Of a stretch of 64,000 nt of DNA, positions 1 to 6,185 are shown piece by piece. Position 1 is the first letter of the stretch, and each line of letters begins with the position of its first letter. Made by a program: the position numbers and the translations under genes. Source of the stretch: JAJPHW01 sp963771505. GTDB lineage: Bacteria > Acidobacteriota > Terriglobia > Terriglobales > Acidobacteriaceae. The notes beneath the pieces were generated by a model. That model was not told the origin of the DNA. It saw nothing but the letters and a program-made list of their open reading frames with translations, and searched no databases. The stretch lies in contig CAVYTO010000004.1 in NCBI GenBank assembly GCA_963771505.1, positions 1-64,000 of the forward strand, read 5' to 3'.

Positions 1-115
1 GGAAAAACGGAAAGAGAGTCTAACCATGCAACTCTCAAAAGAAACGAAGACGGACGAAGATATTCGATCCGCAGAATGGCGAGAACCCTACCAACAAGCT
101 CCTGCTTGATTTCGA

Positions 116-501
116 TCAGAAAAAATTGAGTGAGCGAATACAGGTGCCACGCTTCATGATGGGAGCGAAGATCACGATCGGTTGGCCATGTATGGAGATT
201 TCCGCGAGGTTGCTGAGCCAAGAAAACTCCTCAGTCAACTTCCGAATTTGTTTGTCGTGATTGCCCGGCACCGCAAAGATTTTCTTGCAGCGAATCTGCT
301 TGCGGTGCTCCAGAGCCTTCGCCTTGCTACCGATGCAGAAATCCCCAAGGAAATAGAGGATGTCATTGGCCTTAACGAAGCATTGAGACGGTCAAGGATC
401 GTTTGATCCATTTCCTCGACGCTTCGAAACGGTCGATTACAGTAGCGGATTATGTTGCTATGCCCGAAATGAAAATCCGCCGTGAACCATATGTTCGGCA
501 T
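116..501 (-). pseudogene. Calcineurin-like metallophosphoesterase, broken by frameshifts
   Basis: The 5' part reads from an ATG at 501 and carries the family's first metal motif, ADFHFGHSN (D-x-H). About 42 codons later, near position 376, the frame is lost. One base further on, the other frame continues with NDILYFLGDFCIG and then VPGNHDKQ, the GD and GNH metal-binding motifs, and runs to a stop at 116. A third frame near 150-190 reads SHHEAWHLYSLTQ, which resembles the C-terminal H-x-H region of these enzymes, so a second lesion probably removed the CHY-type segment. Relatives of this small family hydrolyse phosphoesters with two metal ions. The gene lies 35 bases downstream of the StbC/TraM-like gene and points the same way. 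A one-base sequencing error could explain the first lesion but not both. Confidence 0.75.
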
Positions 502-536
502 GTCTCTTGTGAACTCCCTGGCGACCTAGCCCCGTC

Positions 537-1352
537 TCAATGATGCTTTGCGTTCCGCTGCGGAACGACTTGCTGCGCAGGAGCTTCCGGCATTGGCATC
601 TGTTGTGACTGAGCGGCACTTGATGCTTCCGGCGTTCCTTGTCGCACGTTGGCAAACCACGTACCCAACGCGAATCCCAGTGCTAGAGCAGCAGTGGCAA
701 CGACAGGCAGCCAAATGGCCCAGACCTGCTTTTCCAGCCTAACAAGGAAATCGTCCATCTGCTGCGCCCTAGTGGTCATGCTCCGCAGGAGCGAGTCATT
801 GGCGCTTCTGACCTTTTCGATCACTCCGATGTCAGGGTGAGCTACTTCTCGTAGCACGTTCACAAGTTGCTCTTGAACGGAGTTCATTTCAGAACAGGAC
901 TGGTCAAGCGCTTTGGCCGTATCCGGCAGACCGGACTGCTGGAAGCACTGTCGCAGGCTCTCGCCCAGAAGCTTCGCTATGCGTGGCGGGTCCAAACCTG
1001 TTTCCAATTCCTTCGGTAATTGCGCAATGCGTGACTCAAGCCGTGACGTGTATGCTGCCATTCGCTTCTCGACTTCATCAGCCTTAGATAGAGCATTTTC
1101 TAGAATCTTCTGCAAAGACTTCCGTTCTACCGCGATCGCCGCGGGCGTTTCTCTCGTGAGAAGCGCCAGGATACCCATCGCTTCCAATACGCGGAGCACC
1201 TCGTCGTTTGGGCTGAGGGTGCGAGTGTGCGCGATGACCCTGTAGTATTCCGCCTGTCGTTCAGCGGGCACTAGTCCTGCCAGTTCATCGAACAGGGTTT
1301 GGTTCTCGGACTCAGCGCCCGCCAGATTTAGGAGTTCCTGATCGGCGCTCAT
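537..1352 (-). CDS. Membrane-anchored coiled-coil protein, StbC/TraM-like third gene of plasmid-type module
   Basis: A 271-residue protein with a long helical, coiled-coil-prone region (about residues 70-205), one transmembrane segment near the C terminus (about 211-233, IWLPVVATAALALGFALG) and a Gln/Pro/Ala-rich tail. I know no catalytic motif in it. The architecture (helical body, late membrane helix) and its position behind a ParA-like ATPase match TraM of IncP plasmids and StbC of IncW plasmids, which are thought to work in plasmid positioning or transfer. The start ATG overlaps the stop of the ATPase gene by four bases (ATGA), which suggests translational coupling. The family assignment rests on architecture and gene order, not on a clear sequence match. 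Confidence 0.7.
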   Translation of the reverse strand: MSADQELLNLAGAESENQTLFDELAGLVPAERQAEYYRVIAHTRTLSPNDEVLRVLEAMGILALLTRETPAAIAVERKSLQKILENALSKADEVEKRMAAYTSRLESRIAQLPKELETGLDPPRIAKLLGESLRQCFQQSGLPDTAKALDQSCSEMNSVQEQLVNVLREVAHPDIGVIEKVRSANDSLLRSMTTRAQQMDDFLVRLEKQVWAIWLPVVATAALALGFALGTWFANVRQGTPEASSAAQSQQMPMPEAPAQQVVPQRNAKHH

Positions 1353-2080
1353 GGGAGGAACATCTCCTTTGCCCGGTCGAACTCGGAGAAGAGCCGCCGC
1401 CGGTAACTTTCGGCACGCATCACGATGGAAGCACGCTTCAGTTCGTTGATTGCATTTTGCCTTGTCGCAACCTGGCCAAGGCGGATACCGTGTTGCCGGG
1501 CCGGGTTCTCCAGTTCTGCCAGACGAAATTCCATCCGAATCACGATTGGCGACAGCGCTTCGCGGAAACGAAGGGCTTGCTCAGCCGAATCCCAATAGCT
1601 GAAGTCTGACTGGGGACTTGTGGCGTTTTGGACGACAACATACTGGGCCCGCTCTTGCAGTCGGTTTGCCCATGCGAGGACACTCTCAACGCTTGCCGGG
1701 TCTGGCGTGACAATGCCCACAGCAGTGAAGCGCGCGCCGATGGCCGCGACATCCTCATACATCGCGTCGAACCAATCACTCGCTACCTGCCCCGAACCGG
1801 CTCCCATGTCAGCGAGGATGATCGCTGCGCCGGATTCGAGATGATCAACGAACGCGTCGAGACCGGCTGGCGTGTGAATATTCACCTTGGCTGCCGACCC
1901 GTTGAAGAAGTGCTTGAGAGAGCCCCGTGCCTTGTTTTCCGTATCGAGGTCGAGGAGTGTGAACGGAATCTCATTGGCTTCGAACCACTCAGCCAAGGAG
2001 ACCATCAGGCCAGTCTTGCCAACTCCGCCCTTACCGCCCATGGTGAAGACGACGCGCTTATTCTTCTTTTCGGTGTTCAT
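1349..2080 (-). CDS. ParA/MinD-family ATPase, StbB/TraL-like
   Basis: A 243-residue P-loop ATPase with a deviant Walker A motif GGKGGVGKT (residues 15-23), a following LLDLD strand (42-46) and a Walker B-like IILADMG (88-93). ParA/MinD ATPases form dimers on DNA or membrane and position cargo. The short length, the lack of an N-terminal HTH, and the arrangement between a small HTH protein and a membrane-anchored helical protein fit StbB/TraL of conjugative plasmids better than a chromosomal ParA, and there is no ParB gene beside it. It overlaps both neighbours by four bases, so the three products are probably made in fixed ratio. Confidence 0.85.
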   Translation of the reverse strand: MNTEKKNKRVVFTMGGKGGVGKTGLMVSLAEWFEANEIPFTLLDLDTENKARGSLKHFFNGSAAKVNIHTPAGLDAFVDHLESGAAIILADMGAGSGQVASDWFDAMYEDVAAIGARFTAVGIVTPDPASVESVLAWANRLQERAQYVVVQNATSPQSDFSYWDSAEQALRFREALSPIVIRMEFRLAELENPARQHGIRLGQVATRQNAINELKRASIVMRAESYRRRLFSEFDRAKEMFLP

Positions 2081-2475
2081 CGCGATCCTCCTTGATTGAC
2101 GAGCTTCAACGGTTCACTTTCTTCGAAGTTAAAGTGCTTGGGTTTTGCCTTCTGCTCGACAGGCTTTGCTTTGAGCGCTGCAATTCGGGAAGTAACGCCG
2201 TCGGGACTCATGCGGGCACTCACGGGCGAGTCCGGTTCGAGCGGCGGAAGTTCGTACTGCACCTGCTTTCGGTGTTTGGCGCGAACCTTGATGAAAGAGT
2301 GAATCGTGCTGACTGCCACGTCGAGGCCGACGCGCTCGCGAAGAATGCGAACAATGTCGCGGTACGTGCAGCCTTTGCGCCGCAACTGGCGAATCAGTTC
2401 GCGATGAGTTTCGAGTTTGGAGCGAGCTGGTTTCTGCGGGATCGAATCCAGCAGGGAAAGAATGGTCGGGTCCAT
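2077..2475 (-). CDS. Small HTH DNA-binding protein, StbA/TraK-like
   Basis: A 132-residue basic protein with a predicted helix-turn-helix at about residues 25-65 (LIRQLRRKGCTYRDIVRIL, then a second helix ending STIHSFIKV) and a charged, Pro-rich tail. The ATG at 2475 is chosen because AAGGAG lies 10-11 bases upstream; the reading frame is also open to a GTG at 2496, which would encode that ribosome-binding site. Its HTH layout and place as first gene before a ParA-like ATPase resemble TraK/StbA, which bind repeats at their own promoter and near oriT. Three direct repeats begin 30 bases upstream of the start and are its likely operator. The function is inferred. Confidence 0.75.
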   Translation of the reverse strand: MDPTILSLLDSIPQKPARSKLETHRELIRQLRRKGCTYRDIVRILRERVGLDVAVSTIHSFIKVRAKHRKQVQYELPPLEPDSPVSARMSPDGVTSRIAALKAKPVEQKAKPKHFNFEESEPLKLVNQGGSR

Positions 2476-2505
2476 GATTTTCAGGCTCCTTAGCACCTGG
2501 CCATC

Positions 2506-2549
2506 ACAGTCCGTTAACAGTCCGATAACCCGTCTCCACAGTCCGATAA
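2506..2549. repeat. Three direct repeats (iterons) upstream of the StbA/TraK-like gene
   Basis: ACAGTCCGTTAA starts at 2506, ACAGTCCGATAA at 2517 and ACAGTCCGATAA at 2538. The spacings are 11 and 21 bases, so all three copies face the same side of the helix. They lie in the presumed promoter of the three-gene module. The R388 stb repeats recognised by StbA are also short direct repeats with an 11-base period, as I recall. A role as autoregulatory operator or segregation/transfer site is inferred. A GCCCT-AG-AGGGC palindrome follows at 2552-2563. Confidence 0.8.
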
Positions 2550-2607
2550 GTGCCCTAGAGGGCTATCCGTACCGTTTAATTTCAATCAGTTACGAACTCT
2601 AGGACGA

Positions 2608-2651
2608 CTTTCACGGCGATAACACGGGTTCGAATCCCGTCGGGGACGCCA
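2608..2651 (+). other. Displaced 3' half of tRNA-Glu (TTC); probable attachment site of an integrated element
   Basis: The sequence runs from a CTTTCAC anticodon loop (anticodon TTC, 2610-2612) through the 3' anticodon strand GGCGA, TAAC, a perfect T arm ACGGG-TTCGAAT-CCCGT (2624-2640), acceptor strand CGGGGAC, discriminator G and encoded CCA. This matches bacterial tRNA-Glu closely. The bases before 2608 cannot form the anticodon 5' strand, a D arm or the 5' acceptor GTCCCCG, so it is not a whole tRNA. Tyrosine-recombinase elements typically integrate in this segment and leave such a copy at the distal end. The element should therefore extend leftwards from here, with the intact tRNA-Glu beyond the left edge. 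Confidence 0.85.
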
Positions 2652-2794
2652 ACAATCAATCCATTAGGTGACGACCGCTCATTGGCGGATGATTATCGGA
2701 CCGAGAGCGGACCTCTTTTGGCTCCTCCGCATCCAAGGTTTGCTGACACAGGAAATTCTGTGCCGTCGTGTTGCGTTGAAAGGAACCGAGCGAA

Positions 2795-3355
2795 ATGGAC
2801 GAAAAATTGATTGACCAGATTCTTGATGAGCTGTTTCTGTCGCTTGAGCAGTTAGAGACGCAGAGCGCTGCGATATTGCTCTTCCTGAAAGCCCAAGGGA
2901 TGGCAGACGATGAGAAGCTGGCCCCGTTCATGGAACAAGCCGGGCGAACGAGCAACGTGAGGTGGCGCGCGACGCGGGTGCGTATGGGAGCTTTGCTGGC
3001 GTCCGCATTGAAGACGACGAGGCCGGCAGAGGCGAGTACCACGCCAGAGGTAAAGAAAAGCGAAACGTCTGGGGATGAGGGAACTGATCGAGGCGAGGAT
3101 TCAGCTAAGGGGTCAAACAGCGAAGATGCGAAGCAGAAAGATTTCGGCCCGACCGATCTCGCAAGCGAGAAACCTGAGGACGGAGAAGCGAAATCCATGC
3201 CGAAAGCAGTAGAACCCGAGGGAAAGAGTGCGAAGGCTGTCGCGGGCCAGAAAGCCAAAGGCGATCGCGATAGTCCGGCTAATAAGCCAACCGAGAAAAC
3301 GGAGAAGCAGCCAGCTACGAAATCCGAAGTCCCGGCAGAATCATCCAAGCGATAG
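2795..3355 (+). CDS. Hypothetical protein with helical N-terminus and long charged disordered tail
   Basis: A 186-residue cytoplasmic-looking protein that I do not recognise. Residues 1-70 are predicted helical, beginning MDEKLIDQILDELFLSLEQL; residues 75-186 are low-complexity and rich in Glu, Lys, Ser, Ala and Pro, as in disordered linkers. AAGGAACC lies upstream of the ATG. It is the first gene beyond the attachment site, on the presumed host side. A longer reading frame on the opposite strand is a shadow of its biased composition. The start and reality of the gene are reasonably secure because codon bias and ribosome-binding site agree; the function is unknown. Confidence 0.65.
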   Translation: MDEKLIDQILDELFLSLEQLETQSAAILLFLKAQGMADDEKLAPFMEQAGRTSNVRWRATRVRMGALLASALKTTRPAEASTTPEVKKSETSGDEGTDRGEDSAKGSNSEDAKQKDFGPTDLASEKPEDGEAKSMPKAVEPEGKSAKAVAGQKAKGDRDSPANKPTEKTEKQPATKSEVPAESSKR

Positions 3356-3501
3356 GCAGACTGTTTACATTCAGCCGAGAGTCTTGCGACCAGCTGCGCT
3401 TTGTTCACCCTCCGGCAAATACTCAAAGCAGCGCCACACTTCCTTACGATCTACAATCATCCCGTAATCAGAACGACATCGGCATGACGAGAGGGAAATG
3501 A

Positions 3502-4746
3502 ATGGGGCGGTTCACCGGGGTGTTGGGAATCCTCGCAATGCTCGGGCTGGCGTATTTGTTTTCCAGTAATCGAAGAGCGATCCGGCTGAAGACTGTGGCT
3601 TGGGGGCTGGGACTTCAGGTTGCCTTTGGCGTGTTTGTGCTTAAGTCCGAGGCTGGCCGAGCGTTGTTTCAAACTGCCGGTGATCTGGTCAACCACCTGC
3701 TAAGTTATGCGTTGGTTGGGTCGGAGTTTGTCTTTGGCGATCTTGGCAAACGCGGCTCGCAGCTTGGCTTCTACTTTGCGTTCCAGGTCTTGCCCATTGT
3801 CATCTTTACCGCTGCATTCTTTGCGGTTCTCTATCACTTCGGGATCATGCAATTTATTGTCCGACAAGCGGCGCGAGTGATGACGCGCTTGTTGGGAGCG
3901 AGCGGCGCGGAATCTTTGAACGTTGCGGCCAGCATTTTCATGGGGCAGACGGAGGCTCCGCTGACAATCCGCCCGTTCCTGCCGGAGATGACGCGCTCCG
4001 AGTTGATGACGGTGATGACGAGCGGTATGGCCCACGTGTCAGGGGCGATCATGGCTGCTTACATCGCCTTCGGCATCGATCCCAAACATCTTCTTAGCGC
4101 CGTGATCATGACCGCGCCCGGGACGCTGTTGATTTCGAAAATGCTCGTCCCCGAAACGGAAACACCGAAGACGGCGGGGCGCGTTGTGATGAGCGACGAA
4201 GAAGTGGCTGCGGAGAAGGGCGAGAACCTGCTCGGCGCGATCGCGCGCGGCACCACCGACGGGCTTCACCTTGCCCTGAATATCGCCGCTATGTTGATTG
4301 CATTTCTAGCACTGGTTGCTCTGTTGAATGGCATCATGGGCGGCGTTCACGGCGCTTTGGCCCATCATGGGATCAAGTGGTTCCCATCGAGTTTGCAGAG
4401 CGTCATTGGGCCGCTGTTCGCTCCGGTTGCGTGGTTAATCGGCGTCCCCTGGCACGATTGTGCGGCGATTGGGAATCTTCTGGGGACGCGAATGGTGTTG
4501 AATGAACTGGTGGCGTTCTCGATGTTGGGGCCACAGCATGCCACGCTCGATCCGCGGTCTTTCACGATCGCCACGTTTGCTCTGTGCGGTTTTGCTAACT
4601 TGAGTTCGATTGGAATTCAAATCGGAGGGATCGGTGCGTTGGCGCCAAACAAGCGCGGAGAGCTGGCGCGCTTAGGATTTCGAGCCATGATCGCGGGAAC
4701 GATGGCCAACCTGATGTCGGCTTCGATTGCAGGAATTCTTTACTAG
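3502..4746 (+). CDS. Concentrative nucleoside transporter (CNT/NupC family)
   Basis: A 414-residue inner-membrane protein importing nucleosides with Na+ or H+. It has the family's hydrophobic helices, the binding motif GQTEAPLTIRP at about residues 148-158 (Gln-Thr-Glu contacts the nucleobase) and the second motif CGFANLSSIG near residue 370 (Asn and Ser contact ribose). The length is normal for NupC-type proteins. The ATG at 3502 follows GAGGGAAAT; an ATG four bases earlier is in another frame. It stands alone, with no nucleoside hydrolase or phosphorylase gene nearby, so substrate preference cannot be told from context. Confidence 0.93.
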   Translation: MGRFTGVLGILAMLGLAYLFSSNRRAIRLKTVAWGLGLQVAFGVFVLKSEAGRALFQTAGDLVNHLLSYALVGSEFVFGDLGKRGSQLGFYFAFQVLPIVIFTAAFFAVLYHFGIMQFIVRQAARVMTRLLGASGAESLNVAASIFMGQTEAPLTIRPFLPEMTRSELMTVMTSGMAHVSGAIMAAYIAFGIDPKHLLSAVIMTAPGTLLISKMLVPETETPKTAGRVVMSDEEVAAEKGENLLGAIARGTTDGLHLALNIAAMLIAFLALVALLNGIMGGVHGALAHHGIKWFPSSLQSVIGPLFAPVAWLIGVPWHDCAAIGNLLGTRMVLNELVAFSMLGPQHATLDPRSFTIATFALCGFANLSSIGIQIGGIGALAPNKRGELARLGFRAMIAGTMANLMSASIAGILY

Positions 4747-4756
4747 AATGCAGGCT

Positions 4757-4906
4757 TTAAATGTTGTTTCGCACGACTCCACGAACCAAGCCCGCAGTGC
4801 CGCCGTACACCAAATGTGAGGCAAGGCCGTAGAGATGCGAAGACAACGAAATCTCCTGAGGGTTTCCCGCTAAACGACCTTCAAGGTCGAATCTTCTTTG
4901 TCGCCC
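4757..4906 (-). pseudogene. Possible C-terminal remnant of a small membrane protein gene
   Basis: A frame open from 4906 to a stop at 4757 ends with SSHLYGLASHLVYGGTAGLV followed by RGVVRNN. The Gly-rich HLYGLxSHLVYGxxAGLV pattern looks like the last membrane helix of DUF1440-type proteins. No start codon or Shine-Dalgarno sequence is present and a TGA bounds the frame upstream, so this would be a fragment without its N-terminal half. The fragment is short and could be chance. Confidence 0.3.
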
Positions 4907-4918
4907 TCATGTGACTTT

Positions 4919-5062
4919 TTACATGCTGCTGATGCGGATGTAGCGTTTGATGTCAGGGATGGATCTGACAATGGTGTAACCAGCCAAACAAAGCCCGGCC
5001 GCGCCGATGATCATGCTGCTGGTGCCCGCGAAGTTTCTCAAAGTTCTTATTGCTCTGCTCAT
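4919..5062 (-). CDS. Small single-helix membrane protein, DUF6893-like (47 aa)
   Basis: A 47-residue protein starting MSRAIRTLRNF, with one hydrophobic segment (about residues 17-33) and the C-terminal signature SIPDIKRYIRISSM. Very small proteins ending in a PDxxRYxRI(R/S)xM pattern after one membrane helix are common in Acidobacteriota and Actinobacteria (DUF6893, from memory). The ATG at 5062 is preceded by AGAGAGGACTAATC, a good ribosome-binding site, which supports the call despite the length. The function is unknown. It lies between the transporter and a receiver-only response regulator and shares their intergenic space. Confidence 0.65.
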   Translation of the reverse strand: MSRAIRTLRNFAGTSSMIIGAAGLCLAGYTIVRSIPDIKRYIRISSM

Positions 5063-5176
5063 GATTAGTCCTCTCTGTCGAAATAACCGACCCGACCAGT
5101 GTCCGCGCGCCTTGTCATCGGCACAATACTTTCAATCCTGTATACAAGGGTGTGGCTACTGTAGAGAACGATGGCG

Positions 5177-5572
5177 CTAGTGAACGGTCGGCGAAGCAGG
5201 GCCGATACCGCTGCCTAGAAGCGCTTCAATGCATTCCAGGAAGCCGTGCATGCTCATCTTAGACAGAGTCGCCTTTATGCCGATTGATTTGGCGACATTT
5301 TCCAGTTCCCGTGTGAGATAGAGCGTTAAGAGCAGTATCGGCATGTCAGGAAATTCAGCCAATATCTGCGTGGCCGCCTCGAGGCCGGTGAGCTTCGGCA
5401 TGATTAAGTCCATAATGATTAGGTGCGGCAAATGCTTGCGGGTGTGCTCTACGCCTTCCAAACCGTCGATTGCCTCTGCAACTATTTCCCAATCATTGCG
5501 GCTTGCTAAGGCCGATTTCAGGCTTCGGCGGAAAACGGGACTGTCATCGACGATTAAGATCTTAGCTGCCAT
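5177..5572 (-). CDS. Stand-alone receiver-domain response regulator
   Basis: A 131-residue protein that is only a CheY-like receiver. The acidic pair is in ILIVDDSP, the phosphorylated Asp in LIIMDLIMP, the conserved Thr in LLLTLY and the Lys in TLSKMS. It accepts phosphoryl groups from a histidine kinase or phosphotransferase and must act through protein contacts, since there is no output domain. Its N-terminal half resembles NarL/FixJ-type receivers that have lost their HTH. It is divergent from a second receiver-only gene 178 bases away. Its partner kinase is unknown; the phosphorelay operon at 34.8-41.2 kb is one candidate, by inference only. Confidence 0.9.
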   Translation of the reverse strand: MAAKILIVDDSPVFRRSLKSALASRNDWEIVAEAIDGLEGVEHTRKHLPHLIIMDLIMPKLTGLEAATQILAEFPDMPILLLTLYLTRELENVAKSIGIKATLSKMSMHGFLECIEALLGSGIGPASPTVH

Positions 5573-5677
5573 GCGAACCTCACACTTTCCATTTCAGGTT
5601 TCAATCGAACGGTCCAAGAGCAACCGCTGTGAGGCAACCCTGATGAAGAGTGTGTATGATCGCGGGCCATTTTGGAA

Positions 5678-5693
5678 TACCCTGTTGAGGGTA
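5678..5693. promoter_or_regulatory. Palindrome between two divergent receiver genes
   Basis: TACCCT-GTTG-AGGGTA is a perfect 6-base inverted repeat in the 178-base gap separating the divergent regulators. Just after it AGCGCCA occurs twice with an 11-base period (5693 and 5704). These could form a shared operator; nothing shows which protein binds. Confidence 0.35.
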
Positions 5694-5750
5694 GCGCCAT
5701 GTCAGCGCCACGGTATAAAACAGTGGATTGAATTCTTAATTTAGGTTAGA

Positions 5751-6185
5751 TTGTTGACGAAGATGGCGACCCAAATTCCCGTAACCCAGCTACGCATCAT
5801 GCTCGCGGATGACAATGCCATGATAAGGCGGGGTTTACGGACCCTACTGGAAAGCTGTGCGGGATGGACGGTTTGTGCGGAAGCGATTGATGGAAATAGT
5901 GCAATCGCCAAGGCCGTCGAGTTGAGACCCGATGTAATCCTTCTTGATCTCTCCATGCCAGATTTAAGTGGCTTTGAAGTAGCGAAGAGAATTCACGATC
6001 AAGCGCCCGAGTGCGCAACCATCGTCGTCACCGAACAGGACGCTCGGCTCATGGCACAATTGCCGTCGCAAGCCGGGGTTCGCGCTTACGTGGCCAAGTC
6101 CCGGCTGGCACTTGACCTTATGCCCACGATAGAGCAGGTGCTTCTACATACACGCGCGTCCGTCCCGCCAGCCAAGATCGCCTAA
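5751..6185 (+). CDS. Stand-alone receiver-domain response regulator
   Basis: A 144-residue NarL-type receiver without an output domain. It shows IMLADDNAM (acidic pair), VILLDLSMP (phosphorylated Asp), IVVTEQD (Thr) and AYVAKSR (Lys). The frame opens at a TTG at 5751; an ATG at 5763 gives a protein four residues shorter, and neither has a strong ribosome-binding site. Its last codons overlap the end of the convergent GH15 gene by four bases. Like its divergent neighbour it probably acts as a phosphate sink or a protein-protein switch; the cognate kinase is not adjacent. Confidence 0.88.
   Translation: MLTKMATQIPVTQLRIMLADDNAMIRRGLRTLLESCAGWTVCAEAIDGNSAIAKAVELRPDVILLDLSMPDLSGFEVAKRIHDQAPECATIVVTEQDARLMAQLPSQAGVRAYVAKSRLALDLMPTIEQVLLHTRASVPPAKIA

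Noticed and set aside
2497..2607. oriT of the element
   Set aside because: Iterons and a GCCCT-AGGGC palindrome are present, but no nic-like sequence or relaxase gene is visible, so the claim is not supported.
2550..2651. Complete tRNA-Glu gene
   Set aside because: Only the part from the anticodon loop on is present. The bases before 2608 do not pair with the 3' anticodon strand, and no 5' acceptor strand GTCCCCG exists.
2656..3426. 256-codon frame on the minus strand
   Set aside because: It is antisense to the 186-residue gene, Ser/Arg-rich, with no domain; an artefact of the biased charged tail on the other strand.
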